Shown piece by piece: positions 1-7,987 of a stretch of DNA of 64,000 bases. The stretch covers positions 124,001 to 188,000 of the forward strand of contig NZ_CYSF01000005.1 of assembly GCF_001458435.1 (NCBI RefSeq), read 5' to 3'. The notes below the pieces were generated by a model that saw only the letters and a list, made by a program, of their open reading frames with translations, made no database searches and was not told the DNA's origin. Numbering within the stretch: position 1 is the stretch's first letter; each line of letters opens with the position of its first letter. Made by a program: the position numbers and the translations under genes. Source of the stretch: Thalassovita mediterranea. Lineage in GTDB: Bacteria; Pseudomonadota; Alphaproteobacteria; Rhodobacterales; Rhodobacteraceae.

Positions 1-94
1 ACAAGTCTTGCTGACCTGCCCCGCGCCTTTTCAATGTTCCAAAAATACTCTGGGGGAATGCGCCACAGGCGCAGGGGGCAAAGCCCCAACACAC

Positions 95-547
95 TCAAGC
101 CCTCTCATCCTTAGGGGATCCCATGACGACAAAGGTGGTGATCGAATTCACCTGATCCAGCGTGCCCAGAACATCGGTGTGAAAACGTTTGTAATCCACC
201 AGATCGCGCGCCTCGACCCGCAGCAGGTATTCAACCGTGCCGGTAATGTTGTGACACTCCCGCACCTCAGGCGCCAACGCGATCGAGCGTTCAAATGCCT
301 CCTGCGCCTGTTTGGTGTGCAGGTTCAGCCCCACGGTCATATAAGCCACGAACCCTACATCCCGCGCTGCTGGGCTGATCACCGCGCGGTAGCCCTGAAT
401 GACGCCGCTGCGCTCCAGCTCTTGCACCCGACGCAGACAGGCCGAAGGCGACAGGCCCACACGATCCGCCAGTTCCAGATTGGACAGGCGGCCATCGCGC
501 GACAACTCTTGCAATATCTTGTCGTTAATTCGGTCCTGCTTCGCCAT
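95..547 (-). CDS. Lrp/AsnC family transcriptional regulator
   Basis: DNA-binding regulator of about 150 residues, the usual length for the family. An N-terminal winged helix-turn-helix (about residues 5-50, with the typical LSNLELADRVGLSPSACLRRV motif) is followed by a RAM ligand-binding domain. I prefer the ATG at 547, because an AAAAGG sequence lies 8 bases upstream; an in-frame GTG at 556 directly abuts that site. The gene is divergent from a LysE-type exporter, the classic arrangement in which an Lrp-family protein responds to an amino acid and controls its export. The ligand cannot be told from the sequence. Confidence 0.93.
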   Translation of the reverse strand: MAKQDRINDKILQELSRDGRLSNLELADRVGLSPSACLRRVQELERSGVIQGYRAVISPAARDVGFVAYMTVGLNLHTKQAQEAFERSIALAPEVRECHNITGTVEYLLRVEARDLVDYKRFHTDVLGTLDQVNSITTFVVMGSPKDERA

Positions 548-620
548 TAGTTGCACCTTTTCCTATCACACACCATCAATCGCAATTTCATGGCGCAATC
601 ACCAGCATAATGTTGCCGTC

Positions 621-1208
621 ATGACTTACGACCTGATCCCCGCCCTCGCCGCCTTTGCTTTTGTCACCTCGGTCACGCCGGGGCCGAATAACCTGATGCT
701 GATGACCTCTGGCGCGAACTACGGGTTTCGCCGGTCAATCCCGCATATGCTGGGGATCGCGGTTGGGTTCACGGTGATGGTGGCATTGGTCGGCGTCGGG
801 TTGATGGGGCTGTTTGATGCGGTCCCTGTGACCTACACCGTGCTGAAAGTGGCTGGCATCGCCTATCTGCTATGGCTGGCGTGGAAAATCGCAAATGCCG
901 GCATGCCAGACACCAGCGGGCGTACGGGCAAACCGATGACCTTCCTACAGGCTGCGGCCTTTCAGTGGGTGAACCCCAAGGCGTGGCAAATGGCGCTGAC
1001 CGCGATCACGCTGTATGCGCCAGATCGCAGCATGTGGTCGGTGCTGGTGGTGGCCATGATCTTTGGCGCGATTAACCTGCCCACGGTCAGCAGCTGGACC
1101 ATCCTAGGCCAACAGATGAGTCGCGTGCTGTCGTCACCACTACGCTTGCGGGTGTTCAACGTCACGATGGCTGCTTTGCTAGTCGCGTCGCTGTTGCCCG
1201 TACTGTAA
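621..1208 (+). CDS. LysE/RhtB family amino acid exporter
   Basis: Inner-membrane exporter of 195 residues, normal for the LysE/RhtB family. The family signature TPGPNN lies near residues 18-23, followed by a run of hydrophobic helices and a conserved QWVNPKAW segment. The start at 621 puts the first hydrophobic segment immediately after MTYDLIPAL; longer in-frame readings run into the divergent regulator. The substrate is unknown; family members export amino acids such as lysine, homoserine or threonine. The neighbouring Lrp-type gene is the probable regulator. Confidence 0.9.
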   Translation: MTYDLIPALAAFAFVTSVTPGPNNLMLMTSGANYGFRRSIPHMLGIAVGFTVMVALVGVGLMGLFDAVPVTYTVLKVAGIAYLLWLAWKIANAGMPDTSGRTGKPMTFLQAAAFQWVNPKAWQMALTAITLYAPDRSMWSVLVVAMIFGAINLPTVSSWTILGQQMSRVLSSPLRLRVFNVTMAALLVASLLPVL

Positions 1209-1324
1209 TGCGCGATTTTACGGGGAATTTCCCGCTGCAAACGCCCTTACGTCACTTGGGATGTTGCATCTAGGGCCGCACAACGCCATATATCCTGCGT
1301 TCCAATACTGGAGAGTGACAGAAC

Positions 1325-2287
1325 ATGACCAACTACCTCGACTTTGAACGCCCGCTTGCCGAGATTGAAGGCAAAGCCGAAGAGCTGCGCGCCATGGCCC
1401 GCCAGAACGAGGAGATGGACATCGAAGAGGAAGCCGCCGCGCTGGACAAGAAAGCGTCCGACATGCTGGCCGACCTCTACAAGTCGCTGACGCCGTGGCG
1501 CAAATGTCAGGTGGCCCGCCACCCCGACCGCCCGCATTGCAAAGATTACATCGACGCGCTGTTCACCGAATACACCCCGCTGGCCGGCGACCGTAACTTT
1601 GCCGATGACCATGCGGTCATGGGCGGTCTGGCACGTTTTGGTGACACCCCCGTGGTGGTGATCGGCCATGAAAAGGGCAACGACACCAAGAGCCGCATTG
1701 AACGCAACTTCGGCATGGCGCGCCCTGAGGGCTACCGCAAGGCCGTGCGTCTGCTGGAAATGGCCGACAAGTTCAACCTGCCCGTCGTCACGCTGGTGGA
1801 CACCCCCGGCGCTTACCCCGGCAAAGGCGCCGAAGAGCGTGGTCAGTCCGAGGCCATCGCGCGTTCCACAGAGAAATGCCTGCAAATCGGTGTGCCGCTG
1901 ATTTCCATCGTCATCGGCGAAGGCGGATCGGGCGGCGCGGTTGCCTTTGCCACCGCGAACCGCGTGGCGATGCTGGAACATTCGGTTTACTCGGTCATCA
2001 GCCCCGAAGGCTGCGCGTCGATCCTGTGGAAAGACGCCGAAAAGATGCGCGAAGCGGCCGAGGCCCTGCGCCTGACCGCGCAGGATCTGAACAAACTGGG
2101 CGTAGCTGACCGCGTGATCGGCGAACCGCTGGGTGGCGCACACCGTGACGCAGACGCCTCGATCAAGGCCGTCGGTGACGCGATCCAGACCATGCTGAAC
2201 GAACTGTCCGGTCAATCGCGTGAGAAACTGGTGAAAGATCGTCGCCAGAAATTCCTCGACATGGGCAGCAAGGGGCTGGCGGCGTAA
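1325..2287 (+). CDS. accA: acetyl-CoA carboxylase carboxyltransferase subunit alpha
   Basis: AccA, 320 residues, pairs with AccD to transfer the carboxyl group from biotin to acetyl-CoA, giving malonyl-CoA for fatty acid synthesis in the cytoplasm. The sequence carries the family landmarks [42 protein letters not shown]-type core, the VDTPGAYPG stretch and [13 protein letters not shown], followed by [20 protein letters not shown] ribosome site precedes the ATG. The gene stands alone and ends in a strong hairpin terminator, so it is probably monocistronic. Confidence 0.98.
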   Translation: MTNYLDFERPLAEIEGKAEELRAMARQNEEMDIEEEAAALDKKASDMLADLYKSLTPWRKCQVARHPDRPHCKDYIDALFTEYTPLAGDRNFADDHAVMGGLARFGDTPVVVIGHEKGNDTKSRIERNFGMARPEGYRKAVRLLEMADKFNLPVVTLVDTPGAYPGKGAEERGQSEAIARSTEKCLQIGVPLISIVIGEGGSGGAVAFATANRVAMLEHSVYSVISPEGCASILWKDAEKMREAAEALRLTAQDLNKLGVADRVIGEPLGGAHRDADASIKAVGDAIQTMLNELSGQSREKLVKDRRQKFLDMGSKGLAA

Positions 2288-2310
2288 CGCCTCCCTTTCC
2301 TCGAAATAGA

Positions 2311-2346
2311 AAAGGCCGCGTCGCTACAAACGACGTGGCCTTTTTC
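2311..2346 (+). terminator. rho-independent terminator of accA
   Basis: Arms AAAGGCCGCGTCG and CGACGTGGCCTTT pair around a CTACAAA loop (one G-U pair) and are followed by a run of T. It lies about 25 bases after the accA stop codon. Confidence 0.88.
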
Positions 2347-2351
2347 TTACG

Positions 2352-2421
2352 GTGAGGCCCCGGGTCAGGCCCGGGGCGGGAGTGGCCTTGTTCGCGCCCC
2401 GGACGTGATCCGGGGCCTCAC
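2352..2421. repeat. GC-rich inverted repeat (REP-like palindromic element)
   Basis: Two 27-base arms, 2352-2378 and 2394-2421, are inverted copies of a GTGAGGCCCCGG...CGGGGCG motif with a few mismatches and a short spacer. Each arm is itself a hairpin. It sits between the accA terminator and the 3' end of hemF. GGCCCCGG-TCA-CGGGGC elements are common in intergenic regions of alphaproteobacteria. It may also act as a terminator for hemF, but no T tract is obvious. Confidence 0.7.
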
Positions 2422-2436
2422 GCCCATCGCGTCAGA

Positions 2437-3330
2437 TCAAACCCACTTCGCCATCGGCGGCAGGCTCATCAACACGGCGTTGGCGTCATGGCCAGTTTCC
2501 AGACCGAACTTGGTCCCGCGATCATAAACAAGGTTATATTCCGCATAGAGGCCGCGGTGCTGGAGCTGCTGATCCTTGTCAGCATCCGACCACTCTTGCG
2601 TCCGGCGCTTTTCCGTTACTGGCAGGAAGGCGGGCAGGAAGGCACGGCCAACGTCCTGAATGAAGGCAAAATCCTTTTCCCAGTCACCAGAGTTGTGATC
2701 ATCAAGGAAGATCCCCCCAACCCCACGCGCACGGCCACGGTGCGGCACGAAGAAGTATTCGTCGGCCCATTCCTTCAGCCGCGGATAAAAGGCGGTATCG
2801 TGCTTGTCGCAGTATTCCTGCTGCACGGCGTGGAAGTGCGCCGTGTCCTCATCATATTCGATGCAGGGGTTCAGGTCCGACCCGCCACCGAACCACCACG
2901 CATGCGGGGTCCAGAACATGCGGGTGTTCATATGCACCGCAGGGGTATGGGGGTTCTGCATATGTGCGACCAGCGAAATGCCCGACGCCCAGAAGCGCGG
3001 ATCCTCTTTCATCCCCGGAATGCCCTTGCGTGCGGCCATGGCGTTTTGCGCGCGTTCGCCCAACTCACCATAAACGGTGGAGATATTCACGCCGACCTTT
3101 TCGAACACACGGCCGCCGCGCATCACGCTCATCAAACCGCCGCCAGCATCTGATCCGTCCGCAGAGGCGCGTTTGGTTTCCGTCACTTCAAACCGGCCCG
3201 CAGGTTGATCTGCGAAGGGGCCGGTCGCCTGACTGTCCTCTAGCGCCTCAAAGGCGGTGACGATCTGATCCCGCAATTCGCGGAACCACGTACTGGCGCG
3301 TTGCTTTTCCTGTGCAAACTCTTCCGACAT
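2437..3330 (-). CDS. hemF: oxygen-dependent coproporphyrinogen-III oxidase
   Basis: HemF converts coproporphyrinogen III to protoporphyrinogen IX using O2, in the cytoplasmic haem pathway. It has 297 residues, the normal length. Diagnostic stretches are MRGGRVFEKVGVNIS, HTPAVHMNTRMF, WWFGGGSDLNP and GRARGVGGIFLDD, then the C-terminal YNLVYDRGTKFGLETG motif. The ATG at 3330 has AAGGAG 8 bases upstream. It complements the radical-SAM HemN encoded at 20636, so the genome has both aerobic and anaerobic routes for this step. Confidence 0.98.
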   Translation of the reverse strand: MSEEFAQEKQRASTWFRELRDQIVTAFEALEDSQATGPFADQPAGRFEVTETKRASADGSDAGGGLMSVMRGGRVFEKVGVNISTVYGELGERAQNAMAARKGIPGMKEDPRFWASGISLVAHMQNPHTPAVHMNTRMFWTPHAWWFGGGSDLNPCIEYDEDTAHFHAVQQEYCDKHDTAFYPRLKEWADEYFFVPHRGRARGVGGIFLDDHNSGDWEKDFAFIQDVGRAFLPAFLPVTEKRRTQEWSDADKDQQLQHRGLYAEYNLVYDRGTKFGLETGHDANAVLMSLPPMAKWV

Positions 3331-3426
3331 CTCGGCGCTCCTTCATCCTGTTGCAAGGGGTGTAGCAGGTGCGGCGAAGGGCGGAAAGCGTGCGATAGGT
3401 CGCGTGGAGATAAGAGTGCTACGGGA

Positions 3427-3561
3427 GGTTCGCGTCCGCCCCGAAGGCGGCTTGATATCTAGCTCTACCGCGCATCCAAACGAAACGCTTGCGTACTATG
3501 CAGTCGTCGGAAATTCGCGCCCGCCTTGGGGGCGGCCAGTTTTATTTTGGGGTGCGCGAAC
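3427..3561. repeat. intergenic palindromic region
   Basis: The non-coding stretch between hemF and the SDR gene contains two related GC hairpins (each TTCGCG(T/C)CCGCC followed by GGCGG) and is bracketed by the inverted octamers GGTTCGCG (3427) and CGCGAACC (3554). No convincing gene is present. This may be a repeat element or part of the hemF leader region; function unknown. Confidence 0.35.
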
Positions 3562-3595
3562 CGGCTCACTTCGTGACCCGGGCAGTTAACTCAGA

Positions 3596-4393
3596 TCAGT
3601 GCGCAGGTGCCGTCACCGGATCCATCAGCGTACGACCACCATCCACGGTCATGATCTGACCGGTCATGAACCCCGATGCGTCAGAGGCCAGGAATTGCGC
3701 CGCCTCGGTCAATTCAGTGGGGGCAGCAATGCGGCCCAGTGGGGTGCGGTTTTCAATTTCATCGCGGAACTCACCGTTTTCGCGCAGGGTTTCCTTCAGG
3801 CTGTTCGACATAACAGACCCAAAAGCCAGACCGTTCACCCGAATGCGGTTCGGTGCCAGCGCCACGGCCATCGACCGGGTCATCTGATCCAGCGCCGCAG
3901 TGGACACCGAATAGGCCAGCAACTCTGGGCTGGTGCGTCGTGCCGCGATGCAGGAGATGTTTACGATGGTCCCCACCGTGCCTTCACCACCCTCTTCCGC
4001 CTGTTTGATCATCCGCTTCGCCACCAATTGCGACAGCTTGAGCGATGTCAGCAGGTTCTGCTGCAACATCATCTCCATCGCGTCGTCACTGTTCAATGGA
4101 TCGGCGGCGATGATCTGGCGCGAGGCGTTGACCAGAATATCGACACTGTCAAAGGCATCCAAAGTGGCCGACAGGAGATTCGCTAGCGTCAGCTTTTCGC
4201 GCAGATCACCCGCGAAATAGCGATGCGCATTGCCTTCCTCATTCGGGCCAAGTTCCCGGATCAGGTTTTCCTCATCCATATCGGCAAAGATGACATTGGC
4301 ACCCTTGTCCAAGAAGTGGCGGCCGATTGCCAGACCAATGCCGTTGGCCCCGCCAGTGACGATGGCCGTCTTGCCCGAAATCGCAAATGACAT
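3596..4393 (-). CDS. SDR-family protein with an altered active site
   Basis: A 265-residue Rossmann-fold protein of the short-chain dehydrogenase/reductase superfamily. The cofactor motif TGGANGIG is at residues 13-20, a conserved Asn is at 113, and the active-site Ser (NISCIAA) is at about 147. The catalytic YxxxK is changed: Tyr161 is present, but the lysine position is Thr165 (YSVST), and the NNAG motif reads NASR. The C-terminal SDR pattern (ASGFMTGQIMTVDGG) is intact, so the fold is probably kept while normal dehydrogenase chemistry may be lost. GGAGAC precedes the ATG. It could be a binding or regulatory protein, or use altered chemistry; the substrate is unknown. Confidence 0.85.
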   Translation of the reverse strand: MSFAISGKTAIVTGGANGIGLAIGRHFLDKGANVIFADMDEENLIRELGPNEEGNAHRYFAGDLREKLTLANLLSATLDAFDSVDILVNASRQIIAADPLNSDDAMEMMLQQNLLTSLKLSQLVAKRMIKQAEEGGEGTVGTIVNISCIAARRTSPELLAYSVSTAALDQMTRSMAVALAPNRIRVNGLAFGSVMSNSLKETLRENGEFRDEIENRTPLGRIAAPTELTEAAQFLASDASGFMTGQIMTVDGGRTLMDPVTAPAH

Positions 4394-4431
4394 GGATGTC
4401 TCCTAAACGAAGCCTGAACTAGAGTTGCGTC

Positions 4432-5430
4432 TTACGCTTTGCCCACGCGACGCTTGCGCGCCGCATGTAGAACCTTGAATCGGTTATCGCCAGCTATTTC
4501 TTCCACATCCAGAAACAGTTGGGCAAGTGTTGCCTCATAGGGCAATTGGCGGTTTGCCACCAACCACAGCTGACCAGACAGCGCCAGATTGCGCGCCGCA
4601 TTGGCGATAAACGCCTGACCTAATTGCGGTTCTGCCGCCCGTCCGGTGTGAAACGGCGGGTTCATGATCACCCCGTCCAGCAAACGGTCTGAGCGCCAAT
4701 TGGTGGCATCTGCCCAATAAAACGACGCCCGTTCATCTGTCACGTTCTCACGGGCGCAGGACAGGCTGGTGTGATCTGCCTCAACCAGTGCCAGCGATTT
4801 CACCGTGTCACGGGATAGGATCGCGCGGGACAGATAGCCCCAACCAGCACCGAGGTCGGCCAGATGTTTGCCCAGTTTCGCAGGCAGCGCATCGACCAAG
4901 AGGCGCGACGCGGGATCAATGCCATCGGCGGAAAAGACGCCGGGCGCGGTGATCAACCCATCGCCAACCTCTTGCCGCGCAGGGGCGGCCCAAGCGTTGA
5001 GCGCATCGCCCAGATCACTTGCCGCAACCCAGAACAATTTGCCATGCGCCTTGGAGATGGAGTTTTGCAGCGGTGCGGCCTTGCGCACCTCTTTCAGCAG
5101 GCTGTCGATGCCTTCGGTCTTCAACCCGTCGATCACCAAGGTCTGCACGCCAAGGCCCAGCGCCTCGGCCACCATCGCCTTGGCCAGCTTCTTCGCACGA
5201 GGCAGGAAAACCAAACCAGTGGCAAAATCGCCTGACGGCGCGGTCACCACATCCCAGCCTGCGGCAGCGAAACGATCGTGGTCAGGCTTATACCCCACCA
5301 CCAGCTGACATTGATCCTGCGGCAGGTCACGCAGATCCAGATCGCTGCGGGCGCCGAAAACAACAATGCGCCCCTCAGACAGGGACAGACCGCCCCCGTT
5401 CAGGGCCAGCGACAAACGCGGATGAGACAT
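4432..5430 (-). CDS. RsmC-like class I SAM-dependent methyltransferase
   Basis: A 332-residue methyltransferase. The C-terminal half holds the SAM-binding motif ADLGAGWGYLS and the catalytic motif IMNPPFH (NPPF family, used for exocyclic amines of guanine). The N-terminal half is a degenerate methyltransferase-like domain, as in RsmC, which methylates N2 of G1207 in 16S rRNA. The first ATG is at 5430; a TTG lies one codon upstream. The exact rRNA target is inferred from the two-domain layout; RlmG-type activity is the alternative. Confidence 0.82.
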   Translation of the reverse strand: MSHPRLSLALNGGGLSLSEGRIVVFGARSDLDLRDLPQDQCQLVVGYKPDHDRFAAAGWDVVTAPSGDFATGLVFLPRAKKLAKAMVAEALGLGVQTLVIDGLKTEGIDSLLKEVRKAAPLQNSISKAHGKLFWVAASDLGDALNAWAAPARQEVGDGLITAPGVFSADGIDPASRLLVDALPAKLGKHLADLGAGWGYLSRAILSRDTVKSLALVEADHTSLSCARENVTDERASFYWADATNWRSDRLLDGVIMNPPFHTGRAAEPQLGQAFIANAARNLALSGQLWLVANRQLPYEATLAQLFLDVEEIAGDNRFKVLHAARKRRVGKA

Positions 5431-5457
5431 CAAATTAACCGGCGATCCGTGAACGGA

Positions 5458-5811
5458 TCACTCCTTTTCCATGGTGCATTGCAGCGGGTGCTGATGGCGG
5501 CGGGCGAAATCCATCACCTGCGTCACCTTGGTTTCCGCGATCTCGTGGCTGAACACGCCCACGACGGCAACGCCCTTTTTGTGCACGGTCAGCATGATCT
5601 CAAACGCTTGCGAATGGTTCATGCCAAAGAAACGCTCTAGGATCTGCACCACAAATTCCATCGGGGTGTAGTCGTCGTTCAGCAGCATCACCTTATACAT
5701 CGGCGGGCGTTTGGTTTTGGGGCGGGTCTGAAGCGCGACAGAGCTGTCACCGCCGAAATCGTCGTCTTTGTCCGAAGTCATCACGGTGATCTGTACATTG
5801 GGGTCAATCAT
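5458..5811 (-). CDS. clpS: ATP-dependent Clp protease adaptor ClpS
   Basis: ClpS delivers N-end-rule substrates to ClpAP. The conserved core starts at [21 protein letters not shown] and continues with an HxxGxxxxGxF-type segment ([20 protein letters not shown]), where Asn-Asp and His residues form the N-degron pocket. An acidic, probably disordered tail precedes it. The start is uncertain: ATG at 5811 is the first ATG, and an ATG at 5781 (MTSDKDDD) would also give a normal ClpS. No strong ribosome site distinguishes them. Confidence 0.93.
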   Translation of the reverse strand: MIDPNVQITVMTSDKDDDFGGDSSVALQTRPKTKRPPMYKVMLLNDDYTPMEFVVQILERFFGMNHSQAFEIMLTVHKKGVAVVGVFSHEIAETKVTQVMDFARRHQHPLQCTMEKE

Positions 5812-5947
5812 GAGAAACGTCTTCAGCAATCATTTACAGGTTTTGCACGGCGTGCTTTTGAACGGTCTATATAACCTGTGTTTTAGGTTAGAAAAGAGGT
5901 CAGCCATCCGCTAGGCCCTGAAGGCACGCGATTCGAGGGTATTTTTC

Positions 5948-6652
5948 ATGCAGAAGCTCACCACAATCGGCTTTGATGCCGATGACACGCTTTGGCACAA
6001 CGAACGGTTTTTCCGCATCACGCAGGACCGATTCGCAGAATTGCTGCGCGAACACGTGGATGGCGACCATCTGAGCGACCGCCTACTGGCGGCAGAACGG
6101 CGGAATCTGGGCCACTATGGTTTCGGGGTGAAGGGCTTTGTCCTGTCGATGATCGAAACCGCCTTGGAGGTAACGGAAAATCGTGTGCCCGGTGAGGTGT
6201 TGCGCGAACTGATCGATGCCGGACAGGATATGTTGCAGCACCCGATCGAACTGCTGCCCCACGCAAAGGAGGCGGTAGAGGCCATCGCCAGCACCCACCG
6301 CGTGTTGCTGATCACCAAGGGCGACCTGTTGGATCAGGAACGCAAACTGGCACAGTCGGGTCTGGGCGATCTGTTTGATGGGGTCGAAATCGTCAGCGAC
6401 AAAACCCCTGCCGTTTACACCCGTATCTTTGCCGATCATGGCGACGGAGCCGCGCGTGGATTGATGGCGGGAAATTCGATGAAATCCGATGTCGTGCCGA
6501 TGGTGGATGCCGGTGGCTGGGGAATTTACGTCCCGCATGGCGAAGAATGGGCCTTTGAAAAGGCCCCTGCCCCAGACGCTTCGCCCAAATATCAGGCACT
6601 GGATCACTTGGGGCAGCTGCCAGCGTTGATTGAACGGATTGAACAAGGCTAA
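5948..6652 (+). CDS. HAD-family hydrolase
   Basis: A 234-residue haloacid-dehalogenase-superfamily phosphohydrolase. Motif I is DADDT (residues 10-14, nucleophile and acid Asp), motif II is LLITKGD, motif III includes the SDKTP lysine, and motif IV is AGNSMKSDV. An alpha-helical cap lies between motifs I and II. GAGGG lies 8 bases before the ATG. Members with this cap hydrolyse small phosphate esters such as nucleoside monophosphates (YjjG-like); the substrate here is unknown. Confidence 0.88.
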   Translation: MQKLTTIGFDADDTLWHNERFFRITQDRFAELLREHVDGDHLSDRLLAAERRNLGHYGFGVKGFVLSMIETALEVTENRVPGEVLRELIDAGQDMLQHPIELLPHAKEAVEAIASTHRVLLITKGDLLDQERKLAQSGLGDLFDGVEIVSDKTPAVYTRIFADHGDGAARGLMAGNSMKSDVVPMVDAGGWGIYVPHGEEWAFEKAPAPDASPKYQALDHLGQLPALIERIEQG

Positions 6653-6678
6653 AGGTTGCCTTCTCTTTTGTGGTCAAT

Positions 6679-6707
6679 ATTCTCTTTTTTGAGAATCCCT
6701 AAGAGAA
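6679..6707 (+). promoter_or_regulatory. probable operator of the XRE-cupin regulator
   Basis: ATTCTC-N6-GAGAAT forms a perfect inverted repeat and is followed by a further GAGAA half-site 12 bases after the previous one. The array ends 6 bases before the start codon at 6714, so a protein bound here would block the promoter or ribosome site of the downstream regulator. Autoregulation is inferred. Confidence 0.5.
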
Positions 6708-6713
6708 CAACCC

Positions 6714-7253
6714 ATGGATACCCTTCTCGCCCAACAGTTATGCCAGCTGCGCGGCCACTCAGGGTGGACGCTGGATCAGCTGGCGCAGGAAACCGGCGTC
6801 AGTCGTGCCACGTTGGCCCGTTTGGAAAAGGCACAGGTCAGCCCGACCACCGATACGCTTGCCAAGCTGTGCCGCGCCTATGGCACCTCTATGTCGCGCC
6901 TTTTGGCATTGGTGGAGGATCAGGCGCCCGCTGTCATTCCTGCCACGGCACGCAAATCATGGTCTGATCCCAAAACCGGATTTCAGCGCAGCGTGGTTTC
7001 CCCGCCCAGCGCCGATCTGGCAGGCGAATGGCTGGACTGCCGCCTGCCTGCTGGCCAACGGCTGAGCTATGACGCACCTCCGCGGGCGGGGCTGGAACAC
7101 CACCTGTTGCTTCTGTCGGGACAGTTGGCCGTGACGGTCCAGGGTCATGCACACCACCTGAACACCGGCGACTGCCTGCGATACCGGCTCTACGGCGCCA
7201 CCTGTTTTGAAACCAGCGCCGAGGACGCGCATTATCACCTGTTTTTACTGTGA
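6714..7253 (+). CDS. XRE-family regulator with C-terminal cupin domain
   Basis: A 179-residue protein. An N-terminal XRE/Cro helix-turn-helix (about residues 8-62, WTLDQLAQETGVSRATLARLEK) is followed by a cupin-type beta-barrel (about residues 100-178, with LEHHLLLLSGQLAVTVQG and LNTGDCLRY). This HTH-cupin layout is typical of regulators that sense small metabolites. It is followed after 8 bases by a GNAT gene, so the two are cotranscribed. Its likely operator lies immediately upstream. Confidence 0.9.
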   Translation: MDTLLAQQLCQLRGHSGWTLDQLAQETGVSRATLARLEKAQVSPTTDTLAKLCRAYGTSMSRLLALVEDQAPAVIPATARKSWSDPKTGFQRSVVSPPSADLAGEWLDCRLPAGQRLSYDAPPRAGLEHHLLLLSGQLAVTVQGHAHHLNTGDCLRYRLYGATCFETSAEDAHYHLFLL

Positions 7254-7261
7254 GAGGGATC

Positions 7262-7777
7262 ATGATCACCGAATGGACCGCTGAAGAGTTGCGCGCGGGG
7301 CTGGATGACCTAGCCGACATCTTGCACGCCTGTGTGCTGGATGGCGCCAGCGTTGGCTTTATCCTGCCTCATGATCTAAGCGACGCCCGCGCGTTCTGGC
7401 AGGGCCTGCTGGCAGAGGTGCAAACCGGCGCACGACGTCTGTTTGTGGCGGTGGAGGCAGGGCGCGCCGTTGCAGTGGTCACGCTGATCACCGCGATGCC
7501 GGGCAATCAGCCCCATCGTGCAGAGGTGTCCAAACTGTTGGTGCACCCCACACACCGCCGCAAAGGTCTGGCGCGGCAGTTGATGCAGCATCTGGAACAG
7601 GCAGCGCGGAATATGTGCAAGAGCCTGCTAACCCTAGACACCCGCACCGGTGACAGCGCTGAACCGCTTTACCGCGATCTGGGATTTCAGACCGCTGGGG
7701 TGATTCCCGGTTACTGCCTAGACATCACGGGCCAACAACTCGATTCGACCACCTATATGTTCAAGCCACTTAACTAG
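7262..7777 (+). CDS. GNAT family N-acetyltransferase
   Basis: A 171-residue acetyltransferase fold. Motif A, the acetyl-CoA pyrophosphate loop, is seen as VSKLLVHPTHRRKGLARQLM; the C-terminal motif B region is LYRDLGFQTAGVIPGYC. The ATG at 7262 has GAGGG just upstream and lies 8 bases after the regulator stop, so the gene pair forms an operon. XRE-cupin plus GNAT pairs often deal with amino acids or polyamines, but the substrate cannot be read from the sequence. Confidence 0.87.
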   Translation: MITEWTAEELRAGLDDLADILHACVLDGASVGFILPHDLSDARAFWQGLLAEVQTGARRLFVAVEAGRAVAVVTLITAMPGNQPHRAEVSKLLVHPTHRRKGLARQLMQHLEQAARNMCKSLLTLDTRTGDSAEPLYRDLGFQTAGVIPGYCLDITGQQLDSTTYMFKPLN

Positions 7778-7987
7778 GGCCACCTCAGTGTCGTCAGGCC
7801 TGCCTAGGGCTACAGGCGGGATTGGATACCAAATCTGCCCAATTTTGACGTTTCCGACCACTGTTTACATCCGAAAGCGGTAACGCGGATGTAACAATGC
7901 GCGCTTTATTCAAAGGCCTCTCTATGCTAGCCTTAGGGAAAGCAAATTTAGCCAGACCGGACCAAATCCGGCAGTGCAGAGGCAGAT

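Noticed and set aside
1247-2215. 322-codon open frame on the minus strand opposite accA
   Set aside because: AccA on the plus strand is certain; the opposite frame is a composition shadow.
3404-3589. 61-codon open frame between hemF and the SDR gene
   Set aside because: No ribosome site, and it covers palindromic repeats.
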